DNA of 64,000 bases from Halomonas alkaliantarctica (lineage in GTDB: Bacteria > Pseudomonadota > Gammaproteobacteria > Pseudomonadales > Halomonadaceae). The DNA is taken from assembly GCF_029854215.1 (NCBI RefSeq), contig NZ_CP122961.1:434001-498000 (forward strand), in the 5' to 3' direction. This document shows positions 34,951 through 44,430 of the stretch, one piece after another. The notes under the pieces are model-generated. The model made no database searches, was not told where the DNA came from, and saw only the letters and a list, made by a program, of their open reading frames with translations. The number at the start of each line of letters is the position of its first letter. Within the stretch, counting starts at the first letter, position 1. Both the position numbers and the translations under genes were made by a program.

Positions 34951-37827
34951 TCACTCCTGCACGGCGTTCCCTTCACGCTCTTTGGGCAGCGGCGAGCGCG
35001 CTTCACGATAATCGCTGACATCGCTGGGTTCGTCGCCTGGGTTGAAGCGTATGTCCAGCGTGTGCTCGCGCAGCGATGGCCATAGCGCCTGAATATCCTC
35101 AAGACTCACGTTTAACACCAGCTCGGCCAGTTGGTCGCGACGATCGAAGCGCACGTCTTCCAGCGCGGTGGCCTGCCAGTAGCGGTTGGCCATGCCCGCA
35201 AGGCTGGTATCGCGCTGGCGCAACTGGTCGTGAACTGCTTGGCGATAAGGCGCTAAGTCAGCGTCGCTAAGCTGTTCAAGACGCTGGTTAGCCTCGTCGA
35301 GAAACACATCCACGCGTTCGGCAATGGTGTCGCTGTCTACGTCGGGTGATTGCACCATGAGAGCAATCCCTGGCGCTTCGAGCAGCGGCGAATAGCCAGC
35401 GTTGACGATGTAGCCGAGCTGCTGCTCAGTGCGCAGCTGCTGGTAGAATGGCGTTTCCAGCCACTGGGCGATTACCGCCGTGGTGGCTTGCTCCTCTGGC
35501 GTCTGGTCGCGGCCTTGCAGATAGCGCAGCACCAACGACTCATCCCGAGAGCTGTGGGGGTGCAGCACGCTATGCTCTTCACTCGCTGCAAGTGGGGTGA
35601 GATTGGCAATAGCGTCGCGAGTTAACCGCGGCTGGAGCTTGGCACGCATCAGCTGTGCCTGGTCACGCGCCAGTTCAGCGTCCAGGTTGCCCACCGCCAT
35701 GGCATCGACGTACAGGTCATCAAGAAAGCGTTGGCGAAAATCTTCCAGGTGGCCGCGGTCAAAGCGCTCGCTGGCGGCAAGAAGCTCAGCGGTAGACCAC
35801 TGTGGTGTGAGAAGGGCTTCGCCTAGGGTGCGGCTGGCTTGACCGGTAAGCGACGCCTGGGGGGCGTTGCGCCACTCGCGCTGCAACTGGTAACGAACGC
35901 GCTCGAACGCACTGTCGGAGATCTCTGCGTGCGCTAGTTGCTCAAGGGCTTGCTCAATCAGCGGGGTTTGGCCATCACGCCAGCCTGAGAAAGAGAGCGT
36001 CATGCCCCTGGCATGGGGGTAGGCGCTAAACGATTGCCCTGCCAGCCACGCTGGGTAGAGAGACTCATTCAAACTGTCGTTGAGCCAACTGGCAAGCAGT
36101 CGGGTGAGCACTGCTTCATGGGCGGAGTAGCTGGCGGTGGGGCTTTGCAGGCTGACCCGCCACTCAACTTTGGGAGTATTAAAGCGCTCATCCTGCATAT
36201 GCCAAGCGGTAAACGATGGCGTATCGACCAGCAGGCTTGGATGCTCATCCTGGCCTTCCAGCAGCGTCAGGTCGCTGGCAATGAAGGGGTTGGGGCCCGG
36301 TAGTGCCAAACCGCTCAGAGCCTGGCCCGGCTGGTCGGGTACTTGCTCTTCCCACTGGGTATTGAACCACGGCGAGACGGTGTCGCTTTCGATATCCGGT
36401 GCTGAGTAGAAGCGCAGCATGTTATCCGGTGTTAACGCGTCAAGGTAAGTTTGCTGGCGCTCTGGATTGAGGCCATCCATACGGTAGGCAGCGTACTGCA
36501 CGTCCTCTACAGGGTAGCGGGATAGGCTCATGGAAAGGCGAGTGGCTTCCTGCTGCGGGGCACCATGCTGCTGGAAACGGAAGGCCTGCTCATTGAGTTT
36601 TGCCTGCTCTTCGTAGCGCCATTCGGCGAGGCCGTCGTTGCGCAGTTGCTCAATGGCGGCAAACAAGGTGGCTTCAATATCATCCAAGCGTTCGGCGCCT
36701 GCAGGCGTCAGGCTGATGGAAATAGTGAATAGCGCTTCGTTACCATCGCCGCGCCCCACACCAGCGGAAAGCCCATCCGCCAGCCCGGCATCGCGCAGTA
36801 CCGCTAACAGGCTACCATCACCCTCGTCACCGAGTAGGTGGGCGATAAGCTGCGTCGGTTTCGTGCGGTAGTCATCGGTGGGGTCGGGTACCGGGAAGTA
36901 GAAGCGTAATTGACGACGATCCTGCAGCGACTGGCGCTCGATATAGCGTGGCAGAGTGTCGTCGTCCACCAACGGCGTATCGATGGTGGGCGCGCTTAAG
37001 TCGTTGTCGGGAATATCGGCAAAGCGCTCGGCTACCCACTTCTCAAGCGTATCGAGCGGCTGTGGCGCCACTACTGCCAGGTTCATCACATTGGCGTCGT
37101 AATGCTGGTAATAAAAATCGATCACCCGCTCGCGTAGCGTTGCCTCGCCTTCAGGCGGGCTGGCTAAGGTTTCCCGGCTGCCCACGGCAAACCCGGTGGT
37201 GGGGTTGTTAGGGTTGAGCAGTTGGTTGAGTACATCGTTTTCGCGCCGGGACTCGTCACGAATACGCGCCATATACTCCGAGTGAACGATATTGCGTTCG
37301 CTCTCCAGGCGGTCGGCGTTAAACAGCGGTGAGAGGAAAAATTCGCTGAAACGGTCAAGCGCACCCGGCAGCGCCAGCGGCTCAATATCAAAGAAGTAAT
37401 TGGTATCCTGCTGCGCGGTAAAGGCGTTATGAGAACCCGCGTTATTGGAAATATAGCGCTGGTAGGCATCGGACTCGGGGTAGGGTTCGGTACCTAAAAA
37501 CAGCATGTGCTCTAGAAAATGCGCTAACCCCTGAAGGTCATCGGGATCTTGGGCGCTACCTACCCGCACATTCATCGACGCCGCCGCCTTGTCCGCTTCG
37601 GGGTCGCTGACCAGCAGCACATTGAGGCCGTTATCAAGTGTCAAAACTCGATAATCGCGGCTGTCATACGGGCTAATGATCGGGGTGATTGTGTCAGCAA
37701 TGGCATCGGCAGCGGCGTCATCGGTGGCCGCCAAGGCCAGCGGGGTTAACGCGATGCTGGCGATAACGCCAATCAGTGCGCACTGGGGGAAAACACGCCA
37801 GCGGGTTAAGCAAGAGGATCGCAACAT
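34951..37827 (-). CDS. Periplasmic M16-family metallopeptidase (pitrilysin / insulinase type)
   Basis: Four-domain zinc protease of 958 residues. The inverted zinc motif HFLEH with MLFLGTEPYPESDAY and the distal Glu in SERNIVHSEYMARI are intact. A signal peptide is visible (hydrophobic stretch ending LTPLALA, cleavage near ATDDAAAD). The start at 37827 (MLRSSCLTRW) has AGGAG upstream, and an eight-codon longer start is unsupported. The ATG shares its A with the TAA stop of the SRAP gene (TAATG), so translation is coupled. It resembles E. coli protease III (PtrA), which degrades small peptides. Confidence 0.85.
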   Translation of the reverse strand: MLRSSCLTRWRVFPQCALIGVIASIALTPLALAATDDAAADAIADTITPIISPYDSRDYRVLTLDNGLNVLLVSDPEADKAAASMNVRVGSAQDPDDLQGLAHFLEHMLFLGTEPYPESDAYQRYISNNAGSHNAFTAQQDTNYFFDIEPLALPGALDRFSEFFLSPLFNADRLESERNIVHSEYMARIRDESRRENDVLNQLLNPNNPTTGFAVGSRETLASPPEGEATLRERVIDFYYQHYDANVMNLAVVAPQPLDTLEKWVAERFADIPDNDLSAPTIDTPLVDDDTLPRYIERQSLQDRRQLRFYFPVPDPTDDYRTKPTQLIAHLLGDEGDGSLLAVLRDAGLADGLSAGVGRGDGNEALFTISISLTPAGAERLDDIEATLFAAIEQLRNDGLAEWRYEEQAKLNEQAFRFQQHGAPQQEATRLSMSLSRYPVEDVQYAAYRMDGLNPERQQTYLDALTPDNMLRFYSAPDIESDTVSPWFNTQWEEQVPDQPGQALSGLALPGPNPFIASDLTLLEGQDEHPSLLVDTPSFTAWHMQDERFNTPKVEWRVSLQSPTASYSAHEAVLTRLLASWLNDSLNESLYPAWLAGQSFSAYPHARGMTLSFSGWRDGQTPLIEQALEQLAHAEISDSAFERVRYQLQREWRNAPQASLTGQASRTLGEALLTPQWSTAELLAASERFDRGHLEDFRQRFLDDLYVDAMAVGNLDAELARDQAQLMRAKLQPRLTRDAIANLTPLAASEEHSVLHPHSSRDESLVLRYLQGRDQTPEEQATTAVIAQWLETPFYQQLRTEQQLGYIVNAGYSPLLEAPGIALMVQSPDVDSDTIAERVDVFLDEANQRLEQLSDADLAPYRQAVHDQLRQRDTSLAGMANRYWQATALEDVRFDRRDQLAELVLNVSLEDIQALWPSLREHTLDIRFNPGDEPSDVSDYREARSPLPKEREGNAVQE

Positions 37828-38513
37828 TACAGCTCCTGTGACACAGCCCAACGCAGCATCGACCCGGTAGGATGGGCACAGGCCGGTGACTGGTAGGCGG
37901 GATTATTGACATGTTTAGATACCGGAAAAGCGCCCAACAGTTCCAGCGGTGCGGGCGTTAACAGCGAATTAAGCGTTTCGGCATCGGTGTCTGGGTTGAG
38001 CCAAGCGGATAAAGCATGGCTGGGTATAGTGACCGGGAGGCGGTCGGTTAACGGCGATAACAGCAGATTGGCGGGCACGGTGATCAGTGCAGCAGAGTCG
38101 GTAAACGCCGTTAACGTGGTGTGGTAGCGGCACCAGAGTGCGCCCAACAGCAGCGGCGCCCGAGATACCTGGGTCACTAAATAGGGTTGCTTGTTACGTG
38201 GCTGGGTTTTCCATACATAGAAACCGCTCACCGGAATAACGCAGCGGCGCGCGCTAAAGGCATCGCGAAACATTGCACGTGATTCAAGGGTTTCCGCTCG
38301 GGCGCAGTGGGGGGCGTGATCCAGCACCTCCAGCCAGGGCGGCGTCAGGCCCCAGAAAAGCGATGAGAGCCGGTACTGCCCCTGCTCTAAGCGAATCGCT
38401 GAGATTGGCCGACGAGGCGCTAGGTTGGGCGATTCAACAATCGGTTCAGGAGTGGCTAGCGTCGGCAATAAGCGGGTCAGCGGTAAATTTTGTACGTGCA
38501 GTCGCCCCGTCAT
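37827..38513 (-). CDS. SRAP-domain protein lacking the catalytic residues
   Basis: HMCES/YedK-like (SRAP) fold: the order ARAETLESRAMFRDAF, RRCVIPVSGFYVWK, and LLSPLTDRLPVTIP is diagnostic. Active SRAP proteins start MCGR and cross-link abasic DNA through Cys2; here residue 2 is Thr (MTGR). The Asn before ARAE is Cys70, the Glu in the GFYEW motif is Val100, and the His in HDRMP is Thr156. The start is secure: AAGGAG lies 6 bases before the ATG. Length is 228 residues. It is probably a degenerate, non-crosslinking paralogue, still coupled to the downstream protease. Confidence 0.8.
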   Translation of the reverse strand: MTGRLHVQNLPLTRLLPTLATPEPIVESPNLAPRRPISAIRLEQGQYRLSSLFWGLTPPWLEVLDHAPHCARAETLESRAMFRDAFSARRCVIPVSGFYVWKTQPRNKQPYLVTQVSRAPLLLGALWCRYHTTLTAFTDSAALITVPANLLLSPLTDRLPVTIPSHALSAWLNPDTDAETLNSLLTPAPLELLGAFPVSKHVNNPAYQSPACAHPTGSMLRWAVSQEL

Positions 38514-38704
38514 AGCTATCTCCTTAAGCAGAATCGTCGTGGAAGTGTACCTGGATGGCGGGGGACTTCGCGCAATAAAGCACGAAATGTAGCGTTTTAG
38601 TGTCGAAAACAGTGTTCGATGTAAGGTATCCTATCGTATCCCTTGCTCCCGCTAAAGCGCAGTGAGGCTTCCTCCTTGTTTGCCGTTGACCTTAAGAGAT
38701 CGCC

Positions 38705-39319
38705 ATGGCCCGTCCTAGACAGCATGCGCCCGATGCCCTCCACTCGCAGGTCATGCACGCTTGTGATGAGTGGTTGGCTGAGCAGCCAGTCCATGGTCTC
38801 TCACTGCGTGCCCTGGCCAGAGAGGTCGGCTGTGCTCCCAGCACCCTACTGAAGCTATATGGCAGCTTCAATAACTTATTGCAGCACGTCAATGTGGAAA
38901 CCTTGGCGCGCTTACAGCACACCATTACCAGCCTGAGCGATGATGACCCCGAGCCCTGGCTGCGCGCTCTGGCGCTTGCCTACTGGCGGTTCGCCGAGCA
39001 GGATTGTTACCGCTGGCATCTGCTGTTTGATTACCCGCTGGCCCAAGAGGGCGAGCTTGATCAGCGCCAGAGCGATTTGATCGAAGCGCTGTTTACCCAA
39101 GTTGAAGCGTCGCTTAAATCCTACCAGCCGGCGCTGGGGGATCTTGAGGCACGCCGTTTGGGGCGCACGCTGTGGGGAAGTGTTCACGGGCTAGTCCAGC
39201 TTGGGCTGAATGAGCGGTTAGGCTATTGGCAGGGCCAACAGTTGAAAGTGGATGAACTGCTGGATCAACTGATGAGTACCATTCTGGCTGGCTTGCGCCA
39301 TCGTGAGGCGGCGACGTGA
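38705..39319 (+). CDS. TetR/AcrR-family transcriptional regulator
   Basis: A 204-residue regulator with an N-terminal helix-turn-helix (GLSLRALAREVGCAPSTLLKLYGSFNNLLQHV) and a C-terminal ligand domain of the WHG/TetR_C type (LALAYWRFAEQDCYRWHLLFDYPL). The 38705 ATG follows an AAGAGA site. It overlaps the next acyltransferase gene by 4 bases, so the effector may be lipid-related; this is inference. The ligand is unknown. Confidence 0.85.
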   Translation: MARPRQHAPDALHSQVMHACDEWLAEQPVHGLSLRALAREVGCAPSTLLKLYGSFNNLLQHVNVETLARLQHTITSLSDDDPEPWLRALALAYWRFAEQDCYRWHLLFDYPLAQEGELDQRQSDLIEALFTQVEASLKSYQPALGDLEARRLGRTLWGSVHGLVQLGLNERLGYWQGQQLKVDELLDQLMSTILAGLRHREAAT

Positions 39320-39981
39320 GTGGGTGGGTCAATGCGGCTCGTCAGGTGCTGCGCTGGCTGATTTTTGTCTTGATGCGACTCTGCTACCGACTGCAGGTGC
39401 ATGGGAGTGAGCATATCCCCAGGCAGGGGGGCGCGCTGGTAGTGTGTAACCACGTCAGTTTTATGGATGCCTTAGTGCTCGGTGGCGCTAGCCCACGGCC
39501 GCTACGCTTTGTGATGGATCAGCCGATTTTTGACTCGCCTTGGCTTAAGTGGTGGTTCCAGTTGGTTGGCGCAATCCCCATTGAGTCTGAACGGCGTAGC
39601 CCCGGCGCTCTTAGGCGCGCCCTGGATGACGTGAGCGCAGCGCTGCGACAGGGGCAGGTCGTGATGGTCTTTCCTGAAGGGCGACTAACCCCGGATGGCG
39701 AGATTCACGCCTTCCGGCGTGGCCTAGAGGCCATTCTCGCTCGCGACGATGTGCCAGTGATTCCGGCAGGGTTGGCGGGCTTATGGGGGTCGTGGACCTC
39801 TCACCATGATGGCAAGGCGCTAAAGAAGTGCCCTAAGCGTTTTCGGGCGCCGGTGAGCCTGCATTTTGGGCCCCCACTCAACCGTCTGGACGCCGATGAT
39901 ATAGCGCTGCGACGGTTTCTCGAAGCGCGGGTTAGGGCGCTAAAAGCGGCGGCGGATCAGGATCTTTCCAGCCGCCGTTAA
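39316..39981 (+). CDS. Lysophospholipid acyltransferase family protein (PlsC type)
   Basis: Acyltransferase with the HX4D motif NHVSFMDALVLGG, the acyl-acceptor motif VMVFPEGRLTPDGEI and a hydrophobic N-terminal anchor (VLRWLIFVLMRLCYR). It is expected to acylate lysophosphatidate or a related lysolipid at the inner membrane. It starts GTG overlapping the TetR stop (GTGA). Length is 221 residues, near PlsC. It could also be an aminolipid acyltransferase. Confidence 0.85.
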   Translation: MSGWVNAARQVLRWLIFVLMRLCYRLQVHGSEHIPRQGGALVVCNHVSFMDALVLGGASPRPLRFVMDQPIFDSPWLKWWFQLVGAIPIESERRSPGALRRALDDVSAALRQGQVVMVFPEGRLTPDGEIHAFRRGLEAILARDDVPVIPAGLAGLWGSWTSHHDGKALKKCPKRFRAPVSLHFGPPLNRLDADDIALRRFLEARVRALKAAADQDLSSRR

Positions 39982-39996
39982 CTCGCTTGTCACTGA

Positions 39997-41271
39997 CTAG
40001 CGGCGTGGCGCCCGCAGTTTTTGCCAGCAGCGTGCCGAGGTAATGAGGTTATCGCGGATCTCCAAAATCTCCATGCGCATATTGCCGATCTGCAGGCATG
40101 CTGGGCCTTCTGGAAAGGCTTCGAGGTGCTCTAGAATTAACCCGTTGAGCGTTTTGGGGCCATCGGTAGGCAGCTGCCAGCCGAGCATCTTGTTAATCTC
40201 ACGAATATTCGCGGTGCCTTCAATCACATGGCTACCGTCGTCCTGCTGGTGAATCTCTTCATCTTCAGAGACATCGGTGGTGAACTCGCCGACTATCTCT
40301 TCCAGAATATCTTCCAGGGTGACCAAGCCCTCCACGTCGCCGTACTCATCCACCACAATGCCGATGCGCCGCTTTTGCTTTTGAAAGTTGAGCAGTTGGG
40401 TGTGCAACGGTGTGGACTCGGGAATGAAATAAGGCTCACGGGCTTCCTGCACGATAGACGCTTTGGTGACTTCGTCCCGGGAGAGAAAGCGTGCCGCGTT
40501 GCGCAGATGCAGCATGCCGATAATATTATTGATATCGCCTTTATAAACCGGCAGCCGGGTGTGCTGGCTGGTGCGAATTTGGGTCAAAATATCTTCCAGC
40601 GAATCGTCCAGGTCGATACCCAGCACTTCGTGGCGCGGCACCATGATGTCGTTCACGGTGACGTTCTCAAGGTCGAGAATCGACAGCAGCATCGCCCGGT
40701 GGCGATAAGGGATCAGCGTGCCTGCCTCGTGAACCACCGTGCGTAGCTCGTCTCGGGTCAGGCTGTCGCCCCCGTTATCAACGCTTTTGACGCCTGCCAG
40801 TCGGAGTAAGCCGTTAGACATCACGTTAACCAGCCATACGAGCGGGTAAAGCAGCTTAAGTAGTGGCTCAAGGGCGTAGGACGTCGGGTAGGCGATTCGC
40901 TCGGGCTTAATCGCGGCGTAGGTTTTCGGCGTTACTTCGGCGAAAATCAGAATCGTGATAGTCAGCAGGGCGGTAGAGATCGCAGGCCCTGATACGTCGC
41001 CAAAAAAGTGAATGGCGATAATCGTCGCAATTGAGGCCGCCAGGTTGTTGACGAAGTTGTTGCCGATCAGGATGACGCCGATAAGGCGGTCTGGGCGGGT
41101 GAGCAGGCGCATGACCCGTTTGGCTCTGCGGTCACCGCTGTTGGCCTGATGGCTCAAGCGGTAGCGGTTAATCGACATCATGCCGGTTTCAGAGCTGGAG
41201 AAAAACGCAGAAAGCAGTATCAGTAAGGCTAGCAGGCCGAACAGTAACCCCAGGGGGAAGTCGTCGCTCAA
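39997..41271 (-). CDS. CorC/HlyC-family CNNM protein (CorB/YfjD-like)
   Basis: Membrane protein with a DUF21 (CNNM) transmembrane domain in the first roughly 190 residues (GLLFGLLALLILLSAFFSSSE; SETGMMSINRYRL), two CBS domains (MVPRHEVLGIDLDD; EYGDVEGLVTLEDILEEIVGEF) and a C-terminal CorC/HlyC domain. The family is linked to magnesium/cobalt efflux and resistance. The start is a TTG with AAGGA about 9 bases upstream. Length is 424 residues. Next to a YpjD-like gene and ffh, as in E. coli. Confidence 0.86.
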   Translation of the reverse strand: MSDDFPLGLLFGLLALLILLSAFFSSSETGMMSINRYRLSHQANSGDRRAKRVMRLLTRPDRLIGVILIGNNFVNNLAASIATIIAIHFFGDVSGPAISTALLTITILIFAEVTPKTYAAIKPERIAYPTSYALEPLLKLLYPLVWLVNVMSNGLLRLAGVKSVDNGGDSLTRDELRTVVHEAGTLIPYRHRAMLLSILDLENVTVNDIMVPRHEVLGIDLDDSLEDILTQIRTSQHTRLPVYKGDINNIIGMLHLRNAARFLSRDEVTKASIVQEAREPYFIPESTPLHTQLLNFQKQKRRIGIVVDEYGDVEGLVTLEDILEEIVGEFTTDVSEDEEIHQQDDGSHVIEGTANIREINKMLGWQLPTDGPKTLNGLILEHLEAFPEGPACLQIGNMRMEILEIRDNLITSARCWQKLRAPRR

Positions 41272-41375
41272 GTCGAAAAGTCCTTTGTGGCGGATTAGGC
41301 TCGATTTGTAGAAGGTAGCGAGTGGTGTGTCAAGACAACCAAAGGCGGGGTAAGGCCCCGTTAGTGGTTGAGCCG

Positions 41376-42173
41376 TTATCGGTTGAGTACAACCTCAAGT
41401 ACGAACTTGCTGCCAAAGTAGGCCAGCACCAGCAGGCCGCAGCCGCCCAGTGTCCAGCGTACGGCACGCATGCCGCGCCAGCCAAAGCGGTAACGACCGA
41501 TCAAAAGCGTTGTGAAGATTATCCAGGCAAGCAGTGACAGCACGGTTTTATGCGCCAAATGCTGGGCGAAGAAGTTGTCCAGAAAAATAAGCCCGCTCGC
41601 GATGGAGAGCGTCAATAGAATAATGCCCGCCCATACCAACTCAAAAAGTACCCGTTCCATCGTGGTGAGCGGTGGTAACGACTGCACAATGCCGCGAATG
41701 TGATGATGGCGCAGCGCTTGGTTCTGCAGGCCGACCAGCACGGCTTGGGCGGCAGCAATCGCCAGCACGGCAAACGCCAGGGCAGAACTTACCGCATGTA
41801 ATAAAATGCCTGGAGTCAGGCCGGTATGGCCGCCTTGGTTTGGCAGCCAAGTGGCGGCGATTAACGCAATGCCCGCCAGTGGAAACAACGCAATCCCGGC
41901 GTTAAGCACCGGTTTAATCAGGCTGGCTACCAGCACGACGTTGACCGCGACCGCCATCAGCAGCGTGGCGCTGGTGGTAAAACCGGGCAGCAGGCCAGGG
42001 GATTGGCTGACCAATTTAACCACTACAGGAATGTGCAGCATTAAGCCCAGTACGGCGAGCAAACGGACCATGCCCTGGCGAGGCGGCACACGCCGGAACA
42101 GCGTCATGCCCTGCCAAATGGCAGCGGCGACATAAAGAACAAAAGCAATCGTGGCGAAAGGGAGCGCCTGCAT
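41376..42173 (-). CDS. CcsA/YpjD-like cytochrome c assembly-family membrane protein
   Basis: Eight-helix membrane protein of 265 residues resembling the CcsA/HemX group (LLHAVSSALAFAVLAIAAAQAVLVGL and SIASGLIFLDNFF segments with conserved His in LLHAVSS and HKTVLSLLAWIIF). It corresponds to the inner-membrane protein next to ffh in E. coli (YpjD). The biochemical role is not certain; family homology suggests heme or cytochrome assembly, though E. coli work points to divalent-cation tolerance. Divergent from ffh. Confidence 0.8.
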   Translation of the reverse strand: MQALPFATIAFVLYVAAAIWQGMTLFRRVPPRQGMVRLLAVLGLMLHIPVVVKLVSQSPGLLPGFTTSATLLMAVAVNVVLVASLIKPVLNAGIALFPLAGIALIAATWLPNQGGHTGLTPGILLHAVSSALAFAVLAIAAAQAVLVGLQNQALRHHHIRGIVQSLPPLTTMERVLFELVWAGIILLTLSIASGLIFLDNFFAQHLAHKTVLSLLAWIIFTTLLIGRYRFGWRGMRAVRWTLGGCGLLVLAYFGSKFVLEVVLNR

Positions 42174-42330
42174 GATGCTATCCGTGCGCCTTGCAGCGCG
42201 TTGCTGTGAATAAATAAACGAATTAAGTGTGATTACGACGAGAATCTATCCAACTACTATAACTAATCCAAGCGGCGTCGCCCAGCAGGGTGGGCGTACG
42301 AAAATAGCCAGGGGTGCTGAGTACACCCCA

Positions 42331-42359
42331 TGGAGACTCGAGGCGTGAGCGCGTATAAT
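42331..42359 (+). promoter_or_regulatory. Promoter of ffh
   Basis: TGGAGA (42331-42336), a 17-base spacer and TATAAT (42354-42359) lie 60 bases ahead of the ffh ATG. The -35 matches TTGACA at four of six positions. Confidence 0.6.
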
Positions 42360-42419
42360 CGCCCCACTATCAGTCCAGGGCGTGCGCGCCAACGGCAGTG
42401 ACGGAGGCAGAGAGGCCCC

Positions 42420-43847
42420 ATGTTCCAGAATCTAAGTGAGCGTCTTTCCCAGACGTTAAAGTCGATTAAGGGTCAGGCTCGCCTGACCGACGACAATATT
42501 AAAGACACTCTGCGCGAAGTACGCCGCGCACTGCTTGAAGCCGACGTAGCGCTGCCGGTGATCAAGGAGTTTATCGAACGCGTGCGCGAGCGGGCGGTTG
42601 GGCAGGAAGTATCCAAAAGCCTGTCGCCAGGCCAGCAGTTCGTCAAAATCGTCCAGCAAGAGCTGGAAGCGATTATGGGCGAAGCCAACGACGGCTTTGT
42701 GCTGAAGGGTTCCCCCGCCGTTGTGTTGATGGCTGGCTTACAGGGTGCGGGTAAAACCACCTCTGTGGCCAAACTGGCCCGCTACTTACGCGAACGCGAG
42801 AAGAAAAAAGTATTAGTTGTGTCTGCCGACGTCTATCGCCCGGCGGCCATCGACCAGCTTGAAACCTTGGCCAAAGAGGTCGAGGTAGATTTCTTCCCTT
42901 CACGCTCTGACCAGCAACCGGTCGCCATTGCCGAAGCGGCTATCAAGCACGCCAAGATCCAGTTCCACGATGTGGTGCTGATCGATACCGCTGGTCGTCT
43001 GGCGATTGATGAAGCGATGATGGCGGAGATCCAAGCGCTGCATAAAGCGGTCTCGCCGCAAGAAACGCTGTTTGTCGTCGACGCGATGACCGGCCAGGAT
43101 GCTGCCAACACCGCTAAGGCGTTCAGCGAAGCGCTGCCGCTAACCGGTGTGATCCTGACCAAAGCCGACGGTGATGCCCGCGGTGGTGCGGCGCTTTCAG
43201 TTCGCCACATTACCGGTAAGCCGATCAAATTCATGGGTGTCGGCGAGAAAGTCGACGCCCTGGAACCCTTCCACCCCGACCGGGTAGCCTCGCGCATCTT
43301 GGGCATGGGCGACATGCTGTCGCTGATCGAGGAAGCTGAACGCACCGTCGATAAGTCCAAAGCCGAGAAGTTGGCCAAAAAGGTCAAGAAGGGTGACGGA
43401 TTTGACCTGGAAGATTTTCGCGACCAGCTCCAGCAGCTCAAGAAAATGGGCGGTATGGGCGGTCTGATGGGCAAGTTGCCGGGTATGGGGCAGATGGCTG
43501 AGATGGCCCAAGGCCCCGGCCCCGAGAAAGAACTGGGCAAGCTGGAAGCGTTGATCAACTCCATGACGCCCAAAGAGCGCCGCAAGCCCGATATTATCAA
43601 CGGCTCGCGCAAACGCCGCATTGCCTTGGGTGCTGGTCTGCAAGTGCCTGACCTTAATCGTCTGCTCAAGCAGCATAAGCAGATGCAGAAAATGATGAAG
43701 AAGGCGGGCCAGAAGGGCGGTATGCAGAAAATGATGCGCGGCATGTCTGGCATGATGGGCGGCGGTGGCCCGGGCGGCCCCGGCGGAATGGGTGGCCCTG
43801 GTGGCATGGGCGGTATGGGTGGTCCAGGCGGATTGCCCCGGCGCTAA
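42420..43847 (+). CDS. ffh: Signal recognition particle protein Ffh
   Basis: SRP54 GTPase that binds 4.5S RNA and signal peptides of nascent chains. N domain, then G domain with AGLQGAGKTTSVAKLARYL (G1), DTAGRLA (G3), TKADGDARGGAAL (G4) and GQDAANTAKAF, then the methionine-rich M domain. The C-terminus is a run of Gly/Met/Pro (GMMGGGGPGGPGGMGGPGG and more), longer than in E. coli. Length is 475 residues. No 4.5S RNA gene was recognised in the window. Confidence 0.96.
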   Translation: MFQNLSERLSQTLKSIKGQARLTDDNIKDTLREVRRALLEADVALPVIKEFIERVRERAVGQEVSKSLSPGQQFVKIVQQELEAIMGEANDGFVLKGSPAVVLMAGLQGAGKTTSVAKLARYLREREKKKVLVVSADVYRPAAIDQLETLAKEVEVDFFPSRSDQQPVAIAEAAIKHAKIQFHDVVLIDTAGRLAIDEAMMAEIQALHKAVSPQETLFVVDAMTGQDAANTAKAFSEALPLTGVILTKADGDARGGAALSVRHITGKPIKFMGVGEKVDALEPFHPDRVASRILGMGDMLSLIEEAERTVDKSKAEKLAKKVKKGDGFDLEDFRDQLQQLKKMGGMGGLMGKLPGMGQMAEMAQGPGPEKELGKLEALINSMTPKERRKPDIINGSRKRRIALGAGLQVPDLNRLLKQHKQMQKMMKKAGQKGGMQKMMRGMSGMMGGGGPGGPGGMGGPGGMGGMGGPGGLPRR

Positions 43848-43915
43848 GGCACCCCTAGTAAAGTGCTGATGCGCTTGGTGAGGTTGACGGCCTATCAGTT
43901 TTCTGGCTGTCAGGC

Positions 43916-43944
43916 TTTCCAAGCCGAGCGCATTTGCGTAGAAT
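43916..43944 (+). promoter_or_regulatory. Promoter of the rpsP-rimM-trmD-rplS operon
   Basis: TTTCCA (43916-43921), a 17-base spacer and TAGAAT (43939-43944) followed by GCGGCC, a start region common for ribosomal operons. It leaves a leader of about 150 bases before rpsP, which may hold translational control. Confidence 0.6.
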
Positions 43945-44104
43945 GCGGCCTCTTCATGCGTGGGTGTTGCGTAAAAGCGCGTTAATCGCGGTGGCGGCGC
44001 CTACTCAATGAAGGCCTTTATAAGCATGTAGCACGACGAGTGTTCCGATAGCGGTAAGCGCTATAAACACACTCTCGTAACCTCAACCGAAGGATAGTTA
44101 TCGT

Positions 44105-44353
44105 ATGGTTACCATTCGTTTGGCCCGTGGTGGCGCCAAGAAGCGTCCCTTTTACCACCTGACCGTTACCGACTCGCGTAACGCTCGCGACGGTCGTTTC
44201 ATCGAGCGTGTCGGCTTCTTCAACCCGGTTGCCCGTGGTCAAGAAGAGCGTCTGCGCGTTGATCTAGACCGCGTTGTTCACTGGCAGAGCCAAGGCGCCC
44301 AGCTGTCTGGTCGTGTTGCTGAGCTGGTAAAAGAAGCACACAAACAGGCCTAA
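44105..44353 (+). CDS. rpsP: 30S ribosomal protein S16
   Basis: An 82-residue ribosomal protein beginning [41 protein letters not shown], the family signature. AAGGA precedes the ATG. First gene of rpsP-rimM-trmD-rplS. Confidence 0.97.
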   Translation: MVTIRLARGGAKKRPFYHLTVTDSRNARDGRFIERVGFFNPVARGQEERLRVDLDRVVHWQSQGAQLSGRVAELVKEAHKQA

Positions 44354-44430
44354 AAGCCTGCTTTTGAGTCTTGTTGTCTAAGACTTGTTGTGTGAGAAAG
44401 AAAGTGAGTGCTGGGTAGCCGAGGTCGTCG

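Noticed and set aside
42833..43807. 324-codon proline-rich open frame opposite ffh
   Set aside because: The proline runs are the complement of the Gly/Met-coding tail of ffh; no independent evidence.
43735..43845. Gly/Met/Pro repeats at the end of ffh as a possible assembly artefact
   Set aside because: Gly/Met-rich C-terminal tails are usual in proteobacterial Ffh; the frame is intact to the stop.
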